The position numbers and the translations under genes are program-made. From contig CAZPBN010000023.1 of the NCBI GenBank assembly GCA_964584935.1, positions 1 through 35,482 on the forward strand: a stretch of 35,482 nt of DNA. Direction: 5' to 3'. Within the stretch, counting starts at the first letter, position 1; every line of letters starts with the position of its first letter. This document shows positions 24,062 through 31,355 of this stretch, one piece after another. The notes beneath the pieces are model-generated. The model ran no database searches. It was not told the origin of the DNA and saw nothing but the letters and a program-made list of their open reading frames with translations. The stretch comes from CAZPBN01 sp964584935. GTDB lineage: Bacteria > Acidobacteriota > Aminicenantia > Aminicenantales > Aminicenantaceae.

Positions 24062-24601
24062 TTAGAAATCTTTTGATTTTCTATATAGAATCATCAAACT
24101 GCAATTATTATCAAGCGGCTCTACTGGTTTTTCAAAGAGAACTTCACGCAATTTATTTTCAATTGGAATAATAATCTCCGGAATAATTCTCAAATCTACT
24201 TCAGACCAAATGCTATAAACAATATCTTTTGGCAATATTTTATTAATATAAAGAGCGGCCAAATGCTGATAGAAATGTGAAACTAATCTTCTCTGATAAT
24301 GCAAAGTAGATTTTTCAGATTCAGTCCTCTTTTGTTTTTCTTGGTCAGAAACCCATTTATCCTCCTTTTTGCGTCTGTTATCATATTCTTCTACAAATTT
24401 GTCTTTACCATGTTCTCTATAGAAATCCCAAAGTGTTCTAACCGCATATTGCATTTGAGGTGTACGATAATCTTTTTGTACTTCCAGAAGAGCTTGATGA
24501 ATCATTGTTCTCTTTGCAATCCACCAAACACGGCCGGCAAATAGCGCACTAGCTATTGCAGTTATAACACTGACAAGTGCAATTATATTCGGGATGTTCA
24601 T
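24062..24601 (-). CDS. Hypothetical protein with one N-terminal membrane helix
   Basis: 179 residues. The N-terminal helix IIALVSVITAIASALFAGRV (about 5-24) anchors a helical cytoplasmic domain: QALLEVQKDYRTPQMQYAVR, ESEKSTLHYQRRLVSHFYQH. It resembles the many DUF4760-like single-helix proteins of accessory regions, though I cannot assign it firmly. The ribosome-binding site GGGAGGT lies eight bases before the ATG. It is read toward the SIR2 gene and could form a two-gene unit with it. Confidence 0.55.
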   Translation of the reverse strand: MNIPNIIALVSVITAIASALFAGRVWWIAKRTMIHQALLEVQKDYRTPQMQYAVRTLWDFYREHGKDKFVEEYDNRRKKEDKWVSDQEKQKRTESEKSTLHYQRRLVSHFYQHLAALYINKILPKDIVYSIWSEVDLRIIPEIIIPIENKLREVLFEKPVEPLDNNCSLMILYRKSKDF

Positions 24602-24729
24602 TTTTTTTACCTCCCTTTAATCTTAAAGGTAGTATAGATTTAAAAATTCTATTCGTCAAATATGTTCCTTCTTTGAATTTTTTTCTTTATCACAAGATAT
24701 ATGAATTCTTTCATAAAGTTAAATTTTAA

Positions 24730-24945
24730 TCAGCACATACCTTCTGCAAAAGCCCGTATTTCTTTGCTATTTCCTGTTGTATAATAAATTTCATAGCATG
24801 TTTGTTTGTGTGCATCTTCTATCATAGGAACACCCTCAGAACATTCTTCAGCCCTGTCATAACACATTTTAAGAGCAGTTTCTTTTGAAATTTCATTGGG
24901 ATTTAATTTTTTAATATCTTCTGATGTTGGAAATGGTGGCTCCAA
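24730..24945 (-). CDS. Small hypothetical protein, possibly 5'-truncated
   Basis: 71 residues with four cysteines (MCYDRAEEC, QTCYEIYY, EGMC-stop) and a TTG start. The spacing suggests a small disulfide-rich or metal-binding protein. Its 5' end overlaps the start of the transposase remnant at 24933, so the present start may be an artefact of truncation. No family recognised. Confidence 0.3.
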   Translation of the reverse strand: MEPPFPTSEDIKKLNPNEISKETALKMCYDRAEECSEGVPMIEDAHKQTCYEIYYTTGNSKEIRAFAEGMC

Positions 24946-25283
24946 GGTACCGGGAAGCTTCGAGGCAGCAAAAAAAAGTTATCCTCAATAATTTATCGCA
25001 TCTACCGGATACAAGCGAAAATACGCCATCCGCTTGCTATCCCTTCCCGAAATTCCGGCGCCAAGAAAAATCGAAAGGCCGAGGTCACGTTTCTATGGCA
25101 GATCGCTTCAGGAGGCCTTGAAGACCGCATGGTGCGCCTCAAATTGCATCGCCTCCAAAAGACTTGCTCCTTTTCTGGCGGAGCTCGTTCCCATTCTGGA
25201 ACACCACGGCCATCTTGAACTCAGCGTGAAGGAACGGAGACAACTGGTTTCCATCAGCCCCGCAACAATCGACCGCATATATA
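24933..25283 (+). pseudogene. rve-type transposase N-terminal remnant
   Basis: The first frame gives MVAPRYREASRQQKKVILNN. After a frameshift near 24990 a second frame continues GYKRKYAIRLLSLPE, RPRSRFYGRSLQEALKTAWC, SKRLAPFLAELVPILEHHGH and SISPATIDR. This is the N-terminal DNA-binding part of integrase-core transposases (A-P-R-Y-R-x-A-S, G-Y-x-R-K-Y-A-I-R-L-L, S-P-A-T-I-D-R). The frame breaks where the IS21 end begins (about 25284), so IS21 appears to have inserted into it. Confidence 0.65.
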
Positions 25284-26095
25284 TGTAAATGGCAAGGACT
25301 TTTACAATAGCTTCGGTAAGTAAAAGTGCAGTAGTCTCGGTAAGTAGAAGTGCATAAGCTTTGGTAAACAGAAATACAATAGTTCAGAGCGCTGGAAATG
25401 ATCAGACCTCCTTATTTTGATTTCTAATTCTATAAGATTCACCATCCAGGGTAAAGACTCTGGCATGATGTAATAACCTGTCCAAAAGAGCCGTTGTCAT
25501 GACACTATCGCCCATCATTTCAGCCCAGGCGTCAAAGCTTTTATTTGAGGTTACGATTATTGATGATTTTTCATACATTTCACTTATCAGGTTGAAAAAC
25601 AGATTAGCCTCCCGTTTCTCAATCGGGGTATATCCTATTTCATCAATAATAACCAAGCTTGACTTCATCATTCTTCTGATTCTGTATTCAGAGGTTCTTT
25701 GGATATCTGCTGTTTTTAAAAGCTTTATGAGATTGGTTATTTTTTCAAAACACACTTTATATCCTTTCTCCACAGCAGCGACTCCAAATGCAATCGCAAG
25801 GTGAGATTTCCCCAAGCCCGGCGGACCAAAAAAAAGTAGATTCTCTTTATTATCTATCCATCGACAGTCAATGAGATTTACAGCTTCAGATTTCCCTATA
25901 CCCTTTACCAACCCAAAGTCAAAATCATCTATTCTCTTTAAAACAGGAAAATGAGCTGCAGTCATATTTCTCTCCATCCGGCGCTTCACTCTATAAGATA
26001 TCTCAGTAGTAAATATTTTATTTAAAAAGGTAATATAAGAGTCTTTTTGTATTTCTGCATCATTTATCATCTCATCAAGACTATTTGATAGCAAC
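25284..26095 (-). mobile_element. IS21-family fragment (istB side only)
   Basis: One end with multiple tandem repeats (25285-25380) and istB are present. The istA gene and other end are missing, because the fragment is cut at 26096 by the IS3 element. The presumed end is TGTAAATGGCAAGGAC at 25284. Confidence 0.7.
25285..25380. repeat. Four 24-bp tandem terminal repeats of IS21
   Basis: Units at 25285, 25309, 25333 and 25357 share GG-TAA-AGAA-TGCA-like cores (for example AGTCTCGGTAAGTAGAAG). IS21 elements carry such multiple transposase-binding repeats at their ends, so these are IS features and not a CRISPR. Confidence 0.65.
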
Positions 26096-26100
26096 TGCAC
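25402..26100 (-). CDS. istB: IS21 helper ATPase IstB, N-terminally cut
   Basis: 232 residues. AAA+ core with Walker A FFGPPGLGKSHLA (about 89-101), Walker B LVIIDEIGYTP (about 148-158), sensor IIVTSNKSF and the closing ALLDRLLHHARVFTLDGESY. IstB loads on target DNA and directs the IstA transposase. The usual N-terminal start lies about 20 residues further out. Here a GTG only five bases from the IS3 end serves as a start, so the IS3 insertion probably removed the native start. Without istA it is not expected to transpose on its own. Confidence 0.85.
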   Translation of the reverse strand: MQLLSNSLDEMINDAEIQKDSYITFLNKIFTTEISYRVKRRMERNMTAAHFPVLKRIDDFDFGLVKGIGKSEAVNLIDCRWIDNKENLLFFGPPGLGKSHLAIAFGVAAVEKGYKVCFEKITNLIKLLKTADIQRTSEYRIRRMMKSSLVIIDEIGYTPIEKREANLFFNLISEMYEKSSIIVTSNKSFDAWAEMMGDSVMTTALLDRLLHHARVFTLDGESYRIRNQNKEV

Positions 26101-26191
26101 CCCAAAATTTGAACCACATGGTGTGCTAGTATTTTCGTGATATAATAGACATCATCAGAGTGAAAAGGAAGCCCTTTTGAGGAGGCAGATG

Positions 26192-26500
26192 ATGTCAGAC
26201 AAACATAGGAAACGGTACACACCACGTTTCAAGTTTCAGGTAATTATGGAAGTTCTTAAGACTTCTAAGTCGATAGGCCAGATAGCACGTGCTTATGGGG
26301 TGCATCCAATTACAATCCACAAGTGGAAGAAGGAGTTTTTGGAAAAAGGGCCTGAGATATTTGGGCAAAAAACAACGATTCATGACTACGAAAAGAAGGT
26401 CCAGGAACTTGAGCGACTGATTGGCCACAAGGAGGTAGAGATAGCACTATTAAAAAATTTTTTAACCGGAGTCTCTCCGGAGAGGAGAAAATCGGATTAG
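26192..26500 (+). CDS. IS3-family OrfA
   Basis: Helix-turn-helix transposase subunit, about 102 residues from the ATG at 26192. That start is chosen because AGGAGG at 26180-26185 is spaced six bases from it; 26189 is an alternative. HTH: MEVLKTSKSIGQIARAYGVH and PITIHKWKKEF, followed by a leucine-zipper-like VQELERLIGHKEVEIALLK. It ends after a -1 frameshift signal (26452-26480). Confidence 0.88.
   Translation: MSDKHRKRYTPRFKFQVIMEVLKTSKSIGQIARAYGVHPITIHKWKKEFLEKGPEIFGQKTTIHDYEKKVQELERLIGHKEVEIALLKNFLTGVSPERRKSD
26452..26480 (+). promoter_or_regulatory. Programmed -1 frameshift signal of IS3
   Basis: A6T6 (26452-26463) reads in the orfA frame as A-AAA-AAT and T-TTT-TTA, two overlapping slippery heptamers. 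Two bases later comes a perfect hairpin CCGGAG-TCT-CTCCGG (26466-26480). A -1 slip leads straight into the orfB frame (KKFFNRSLSGEEKIGLVNKY), producing the OrfAB transposase. Confidence 0.75.
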
Positions 26501-26538
26501 TCAATAAGTACAAGGATGAATATGGATTAAACAGAGTT

Positions 26539-27174
26539 TTGAACATTTTGCGCTTATCTAAAGGTACATGGTATTACGCTCAGAACAAAAAAAGATATGA
26601 GGAGAGATACAGTCATTTGAGAAAGCCATTGACAGAGATTGCCAAGCAGCATCCGGAATATGGTTACAGGCGTACAACTTCTGAGCTTGTTGACAGAGGT
26701 TTTGCTGTCAATCATAAGGTAGTGCAACGGCTGCATCGGCACTGGCATTTATCAGTATTAAAAAGAGTAAGGCATCCAAAGCCAAATCCTATTAACAAGC
26801 TTCTAAAAGAAGCCGGATCGAAAATAAACTTGATTGCGCATTTAAAAAAGATCGATGATCTAGAGGTTCTCTATACAGATTTTACCGAGATTGTTTATCG
26901 CAGAGGTCAGGCAAAAGCTCAGCTTATGCCTATAATTGACCATTGCAGCAAATTTGTTGCCGGCCATGCTTTAGGTGAGAGTGCTGATACAGATCTGGCT
27001 TTACAAGCCTGGAGGCAAGCAAAAACGACACTAAAGAGATTTTCTCGGAGAATCGAAGATATAATTATCCACCATGATCAAGATGGAGTCTATAAAAGTT
27101 ACAGATGGCTTCGTGAAGTTGCGAGATATAATAAAAAGTTGTGGATTAAAATAAAAAGAAAGCGTATCCTTTAG
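26539..27174 (+). pseudogene. IS3-family OrfB, N-terminal part
   Basis: Integrase-core transposase, first 194 codons before the IS256 insertion at 27123. It has the OrfB signatures HPEYGYRRTTSEL, the first catalytic aspartate in VLYTDFTEIVYRR and the second in DIIIHHDQDGVYKSYRWLRE. The last 17 residues are read into IS256 DNA. The frame is open upstream to the frameshift site, so TTG at 26539 is not the functional start. The remainder lies at 28768-29023. Confidence 0.85.
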
Positions 27175-27218
27175 AGTTTGAAAAAACAAACAAACTAATA
27201 AAAGGAGGACACGCTTTC
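27158..27218 (+). promoter_or_regulatory. Hairpin hiding the IS256 ribosome-binding site
   Basis: GAAAGCGT (27158-27165) pairs perfectly with ACGCTTTC (27211-27218), and TCCTTT (27167-27172) with AAAGGA (27201-27206). The Shine-Dalgarno AAAGGAGGA directly before the ATG at 27219 is buried in the stem. Transcripts entering from outside would fold this way and translate poorly, a known protection used by other IS families. Confidence 0.55.
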
Positions 27219-27707
27219 ATGAGTAAGTATAAAGAGAAAGAGGAAAAAAATCCAGAAGAAATTTCACCAAAGTCACTTTTGGAGCAACTTTTAAAGGAAG
27301 GGGCAAAGAAGATGCTGCAAGAAGCCATAGAGAATGAAGTGGAAGAATACATTGTAAAAAACCAATCCAAAAGAGATGAGAGAGGACATCGGTTGGCAGT
27401 AAGAAATGGGAGTTTGCCTGAGAGGGAGATCCTAACGGGTCTGGGAAGAATTCGGGTAAAACAGCCTCGGGTGGATGACCGGAGACTGAGGAATAAAAAC
27501 GGTGCAGAGACTTTTTCTTCCAAGATTCTGCCCCGATATTTACGACGGATACCGAGTATTTCCAATTTGATTCCTGCTTTATATTTGAGAGGGATATCCA
27601 CAGGGGATTTTCCCCGGGCATTAGCGGCGATACTCGGGGAAAGAGCCCAAAGGGCTTTCTGCTTCCAATATCGTCCGTCTGAAGGCCGGATGGGAGGAAG
27701 AGTATAA
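27219..27707 (+). CDS. IS256 transposase, N-terminal part (frameshifted)
   Basis: Codes for the N-terminal 140 or so residues of an IS256/mutator-type transposase: LLEQLLKEGAKKMLQEAIEN, EVEEYI, RNGSLPEREILTGLGRIRVK, and ILPRYLRRIPSISNLIPALY. Near 27640 one extra A in GGGGAAAGAG breaks the frame. The correct continuation (PKGLSASNIVRLKAGWEEEY) is in the next frame. The last 20 residues of this frame are therefore not transposase. Confidence 0.82.
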   Translation: MSKYKEKEEKNPEEISPKSLLEQLLKEGAKKMLQEAIENEVEEYIVKNQSKRDERGHRLAVRNGSLPEREILTGLGRIRVKQPRVDDRRLRNKNGAETFSSKILPRYLRRIPSISNLIPALYLRGISTGDFPRALAAILGERAQRAFCFQYRPSEGRMGGRV

Positions 27708-27726
27708 AGAATGGTCCAAGAGGGAC

Positions 27727-28509
27727 TTGAGTGAGAAAACATATGTGTACTTCTGGGTGGATGGCGTGTATTTCAATGTGCGTTTGGATGATGATAAAGT
27801 GTGTATTTTAGTGATCATGGCTGCAGATGAAGAAGGCAACAAAGAGCTTTTGGCGGTGAGTGACGGATATAGGGAGAGCAAGCTTAGCTGGAAGGAAATT
27901 CTCCTCTCTCTCAAGCACCGAGGATTAAAGCAGTCCCCCAAATTATGTATCGGGGATGGAAATCTGGGATTTTGGGCAGCGGTGCGCGAGGTTTTTCCCA
28001 CCTCCAAAGAACAAAGGTGTTGGGTACACAAAACGGCCAATATTTTAGATAAACTTCCAAAAAGCATGCAGTCCAAGGCTAAATCTCTCATCCATGACAT
28101 GTATGAGACAGAGAGTAAGGAGGAAGCGCTTAAGGCCTATAAGCATTTCATTGATGCCTACGAAGCAAAATTCCCCAAAGCAGTGCAATGTCTGAAGAAG
28201 GACAAAGAGGCGCTTTTCACCTTTTATGATTTTCCCTCTTCCCATTGGATTCATATCCGGACAATCAATCCAATAGAGTCTATTTTTGCCACCGTTCGTC
28301 TGAGGACAAGGCGGACCAAAGGCTGTGGTTCTCGTACCGCTACCATGACCATGGTGTTTAAGTTGGCCAAGGAGGCTCAGAAAAGATGGAGGAAACTGAA
28401 GGGATATCAAATGATTCCTCTTGTTTTGCAAGATAAAATCTTCCTGGATGGCGAATTGAGAGATGATTCAGGCCAGATCGGTGAGAATGTGCAAGCAGCG
28501 GCTCTATAG
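27727..28509 (+). CDS. IS256 transposase, C-terminal part (frameshifted)
   Basis: Holds the whole catalytic domain: aspartates in YFWVDGVYFNVRLDD and LCIGDGNLGFWAAVRE, glutamate in IRTINPIESIFATVRLRTRR. It also has the conserved QRCWVHKTANILDKLPKS. Homology extends upstream of the ATG at 27727 to about 27640, so the two parts were one gene of about 430 codons. No slippery sequence is obvious, so this is a mutation or a base-call error, not programmed frameshifting. Confidence 0.82.
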   Translation: MSEKTYVYFWVDGVYFNVRLDDDKVCILVIMAADEEGNKELLAVSDGYRESKLSWKEILLSLKHRGLKQSPKLCIGDGNLGFWAAVREVFPTSKEQRCWVHKTANILDKLPKSMQSKAKSLIHDMYETESKEEALKAYKHFIDAYEAKFPKAVQCLKKDKEALFTFYDFPSSHWIHIRTINPIESIFATVRLRTRRTKGCGSRTATMTMVFKLAKEAQKRWRKLKGYQMIPLVLQDKIFLDGELRDDSGQIGENVQAAAL

Positions 28510-28767
28510 AAAAAAATAACAAAGGCATAGACTTGGCTTGGATAGAGATCGTCGCTTAGAAAGGCTCTGAGAGTTTCGCTTTTTAGCGCTTTTAGCTAAA
28601 ATGAGTCAAATCTTATATTTTTTGAGTTTTGAATGGAAAATAGACATATTTTCCCTTACCTAAAATGACTGAGAATGGCTTTTTTAAAAGAAAGTATTTA
28701 ATGGATAAAGTGATGTGATTAAAATGACTGAAGGATACGCCCAATCCACAACATTTGACAATAACTC

Positions 28768-29023
28768 TGAAGTTGCTGTGAAAAGTAAAGCCCGTATTTC
28801 TTATTCTGAGCATGGAGCCAAAGGAAATGTTCATATGGAATCTTTTAACGGTAGGTTTAAAGTTGAAAACCGCTCAATTTTCTGGGAACAGGATGATATA
28901 GAGGAATTAAAAAAGATTGTTTCTGAAAGGATAAGGTATTATAATTTCATTCGCAGACATTCGGCACTTGGAAACAAGTCGCCGATAACATATTTAAAAG
29001 AAAAGGGTAAATTATCCCTCTGA
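28768..29023 (+). pseudogene. IS3-family OrfB, C-terminal part
   Basis: From the right copy of the 9-bp duplication the frame reads EVAVKSKARISYSEHGAKGN, then VHMESFNGRFKVEN with the catalytic glutamate, and IRYYNFIRRHSALGNKSPIT to the stop. It joins the N-terminal part in frame once IS256 is removed (codon GC/T). Everything upstream of 28768 in this frame belongs to IS256. Confidence 0.85.
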
Positions 29024-29071
29024 GATGTTAGCGAAAAATAGTCTCCAAACTGGTTCGAAAAATGGGGGTCA

Positions 29072-29269
29072 TATCCAACGAGCTATTCCCGCAACAAATT
29101 GTTTAATACTGTCTAATCCTTTATATAGTTCAATAAAATTATCCTCAAAAAGATAGTTTACTATTTTATGGACTAATCCTATTGGACTCTTTAAGATTTT
29201 CCTAACAATTTTACTTTCATTATCAGAACATAAGCTTAATAAAAATCTTTCTTGGAAATTACTATTCAT
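29072..29269 (-). pseudogene. Unknown gene, 3' end removed by IS3
   Basis: 66 codons from ATG at 29269: MNSNFQERFLLSLCSDNESK, IVRKILKSPIGLVHKIVNYL, then VAGIARWI. The stop is created by the first bases of the IS3 end (TGACCC). The protein is therefore truncated; the family is not recognisable from this piece. It lies downstream of the promoter-like cassette at 29444-29471 on the same strand. Confidence 0.5.
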
Positions 29270-29443
29270 CTTTTGAAAAAATAAAATTTATTTTCCATGC
29301 TAAAAATAATACTTAGAATAAATATATTCAATCAATTTTTCTTCCATCTCTGCTTTTAATTCATAAGAATTTCCTTTCTTATTCTGCTTAGATTTTGACT
29401 CATTTTTATAAATTCAAATCCTTTCAACATCTACATTAAAAAT

Positions 29444-29471
29444 AATATAGAAAAGAAACTAATCCTGTCAA
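29444..29471 (-). promoter_or_regulatory. Promoter-like cassette, minus strand
   Basis: TTGACA (29471-29466), a 16-base spacer GGATTAGTTTCTTTTC, then TATATT. About 65 bases on comes AAAAATGAGTCAAAATCTAAG, also found at 19918 and, with changes, at 30340. A short frame here (KNESKSKQNKKGNSYELKAE, MEEKLIEYIYSKYYF) could be a small peptide but has only an ATT start. Confidence 0.45.
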
Positions 29472-29621
29472 TGAATTATTCATAAGAAAATGTATCTAAT
29501 AGATAATACTTAAAAAATAGATTTCTCCCTGTGTGACAAATTTTACTGATTTACGCTGAAATTATGTGATTAGGATTGAAAGGAAAAACAAAGGGAAATT
29601 GCTGGAAATAAAGATATTATC

Positions 29622-29671
29622 TGACGGGGCCGACGAGACTTGAACTCGCGACCTCCGGCGTGACAGACCGG
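29622..29671 (-). pseudogene. tRNA-Asp (GUC) 3'-half fragment, candidate att site
   Basis: On the minus strand: anticodon arm CCGGT-CTGTCAC-GCCGG with anticodon GTC, then AGGTC, T arm GCGAG-TTCAAGT-CTCGT, 3' acceptor strand CGGCCCC, discriminator G and TCA in place of CCA. The D arm and 5' acceptor strand are absent; AT-rich DNA precedes. Tyrosine integrases commonly recombine within tRNA 3' halves and leave such fragments at the far end of an island. No integrase gene or second copy lies in the window. Confidence 0.8.
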
Positions 29672-29745
29672 GATTTCATAATAACTTTTTCATTCTAATT
29701 GACTGATAATGTATTATTCTTTTTGCATAAATAATTTAATAAATT

Positions 29746-30249
29746 TTATTTTAATAAATTTCTAATATTATCTAGTTGAGAGTTAATTGCAGAAGACATC
29801 AGAACATATATTGCTACAAAAATTAATGCTACAATTATTCCTCCAAATATTAAATTCTTCTTACCTTTTTTGGATCTTGCATATAAGTAATATGGGAAAA
29901 CAATTATCCAAAGTAAAACCATACCTAAAAAAATTGCAGCTGGACTAGATTCTTTTTTTGCCCCCTTTCCAAATCCTAGTTGACTTGCTTCCACTGATGC
30001 TAAAACTGCAGTCAAAATTATTGTGCCTATTCCTAATAGGTTGAGGAAAGATCCTGGATTTTGAAGCATAACCATATTACCAACCCAAAAATACATTAAA
30101 ATTGAAGATACAATAGGAATCAATAGTAGAATATAGCCTAATCCTTCTCTTTCTTGTTTTTCGTGTTTAATTTGTTCCTGGGCCTCCATGCGAGCCTTTT
30201 CTTCTTCATAAATTTTTTTCCTTTCTTCTTGAGTTAAATTTGAATCCAT
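29746..30249 (-). CDS. Hypothetical four-helix membrane protein
   Basis: 167 residues. A charged coiled-coil-like N-terminus (TQEERKKIYEEEKARMEAQE) is followed by four hydrophobic helices: GYILLLIPIVSSILMYFWVG, LNLLGIGTIILTAVLASV, IFLGMVLLWIIVFPYYLY and GGIIVALIFVAIYVLMSSA. A basic loop KKGKKN precedes the last helix. Function unknown. AGGAGG lies before the ATG and a promoter cassette is at 30385-30414, so it is an independent unit. Confidence 0.65.
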   Translation of the reverse strand: MDSNLTQEERKKIYEEEKARMEAQEQIKHEKQEREGLGYILLLIPIVSSILMYFWVGNMVMLQNPGSFLNLLGIGTIILTAVLASVEASQLGFGKGAKKESSPAAIFLGMVLLWIIVFPYYLYARSKKGKKNLIFGGIIVALIFVAIYVLMSSAINSQLDNIRNLLK

Positions 30250-30384
30250 TTAATTCCTCCTCTCAAAATATATCTAAAAATTAAACTATAAGGAATCCCT
30301 TTGACTATAATGAACTTTTTTTAGTCTGATGTGATTTCGACTCATTTTTGCTCATTCCCTCTCCTTTCTACTTCATCATTAGCA

Positions 30385-30414
30385 ATATTAAAGAAAATAA
30401 AAGTATCCTGTCAA
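30385..30414 (-). promoter_or_regulatory. Promoter cassette of the membrane-protein gene
   Basis: Minus strand: TTGACA (30414-30409), an 18-base spacer GGATACTTTTATTTTCTT, TAATAT (30390-30385). It shares the ATACTTTT spacer with the cassettes at 5435, 19848 and 20047. The following leader carries GAATGAGCAAAAATGAGTCG, a variant of the conserved leader phrase. The gene it faces starts 136 bases on. Confidence 0.6.
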
Positions 30415-30508
30415 GGAAGAATACAGGGAAAAGAAATAATAAGAGAAAGTTAGATAAAATGACAATATCATAGAGATAAAGAAAAGACTTTGACAACAAG
30501 TCCGACTT

Positions 30509-31080
30509 TTATAGATATTGAATTCTTTCCTCAGCCGCAATAGAGAGCTGAGCTTGAGGAGGAGGAGGACGTTGTGCCTTAAAGGTCAGTTTAAGGTGAT
30601 CGATAATTCTATCAATGACTTTATGGTCTTTGATAAAAGAGACAATGCGCCTGTCTGCGTGCAGCGCACAGGCAGGCATTTGACCACCACATTGAGGACA
30701 GATAAGAGGGTCGATCTCATAGACCTTCTTTATCATCTCAGCCCATCCTTTTTGAGGAACAAATGGAGTCTCATCTTCAATGATAGGCAGGAAGGAAGGA
30801 TCGACTTTTTTTTCTCATCTTTCCCCTGCTTCCGCAGGGGCAGGCCTCTGTGGGCATTGGCATAGATGCCGTAGTAACGGACTATCACTTGTCCTTTGTC
30901 AGGGATATGGGAGGTGACTCTGGCAATGAATTCCATGTAATCCATAGACTCTATTTCAGTGCTGTGCTTTCCATATTGATAAACGACCTGCCCTTGAGCA
31001 TCATCCAGGGATAATCTTTTTGAGTGAGAGGACAGGCCGTATCATATATTTTCCCACTTGCTTTGTTTCTTTTGTGCTTG
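30509..31080 (-). pseudogene. IS91-family transposase C-terminal remnant
   Basis: Minus-strand pieces in order: KQVGKYMIRPVLSLK, then after a slip in an A-run RLSLDDAQGQVVYQYGKHST, MDYMEFIARVTSHIPDKGQV, VRYYGIYANAHRG. After another slip in an A8 tract near 30806-30815 come VDPSFLPIIEDETPFVPQKG, then MIKKVYEIDPLICPQCGGQM and the proline-rich tail. This is the end of a Y2 (IS91/IS801) transposase. The tyrosine-bearing N-terminal half is missing. A perfect hairpin CCCCTGC-TTCC-GCAGGGG lies within it. Confidence 0.78.
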
Positions 31081-31169
31081 GTCCGGACTTTTGGAAATGG
31101 TAAACAGGAATACATCGGTAATGGGAAAAGTCCTTGTCATTTACAAAATCCATCAAAGATATATCCAGA

Positions 31170-31310
31170 ATGCTGGGGCTCACTGAGCAGACTTATTACC
31201 GGTTGAGAAAGGAGTACAGAGAAATGAGAGTTAACCAAGCCAAAAGACTCAAAGAACTTGCCTTTTATAACGGTTATTTTATCGCAAATTTAAAAAAGAT
31301 AAAAAGTTAA
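31170..31310 (+). pseudogene. IS3-family OrfA scrap
   Basis: The frame reads LTEQTYYRLRKEYREMRVNQ AKRLKEL. This is the second half of the OrfA helix-turn-helix of a different IS3 subgroup (G-V-S-E-Q-T-Y-Y-R-W-R-K-E-Y-G-G-M), after which homology ends. It abuts the IS91 remnant and precedes the right-hand operon. Confidence 0.6.
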
Positions 31311-31355
31311 AATCAACCAATTAATCTAAATTCATCTATATGTATATGCAATGAA

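Larger units (their letters stand above)
27123..28767 (+). mobile_element. IS256-family element inserted in IS3 orfB
   Basis: 1645 bp between two copies of TGAAGTTGC (27114-27122 and 28768-28776), a 9-bp target duplication. The left end GAGATATAATAAAAAGTTGT and the inverted right end GAGTTATTGTCAAATGTTGT match well, both continuing GGATT. Excision of the element plus one duplication restores an in-frame OrfB. Confidence 0.88.
26096..29071 (+). mobile_element. IS3-family element, interrupted by IS256
   Basis: The left end TGCACCCCAAAATTTGAACC and the inverted right end TGACCCCCATTTTTCGAACC match at 15 of 20 positions. Further similarity (CTA, TTTTCG) follows inside. Without the 1645-bp IS256 and one copy of its 9-bp duplication the element is about 1.32 kb, normal for IS3. 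No target duplication is visible: the left neighbour is istB and the right neighbour is an unrelated truncated gene, which points to an adjacent deletion or recombination between copies. Confidence 0.8.

Noticed and set aside
25285..25380. Regular 24-bp repeats resembling a small CRISPR
   Set aside because: The units follow each other without spacers, diverge in sequence, and lie at the end of an IS21 fragment, where tandem transposase-binding repeats are expected. No cas gene is present.
27640..27730. Programmed frameshift in the IS256 transposase
   Set aside because: No slippery heptamer or hairpin is present at the break, only one extra A in GGGGAAAGAG. IS256 transposases are normally made from one frame, so mutation or a base-call error is simpler.
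26096..29071. Composite transposon carrying passenger genes
   Set aside because: All DNA between the IS3 ends is accounted for by orfA, the split orfB and the nested IS256; there is no cargo.
30822..30839. Perfect hairpin CCCCTGC-TTCC-GCAGGGG as a terminator
   Set aside because: It lies inside the IS91 transposase remnant. On the strand where A/T-rich runs follow there is no T-tract directly after the stem.
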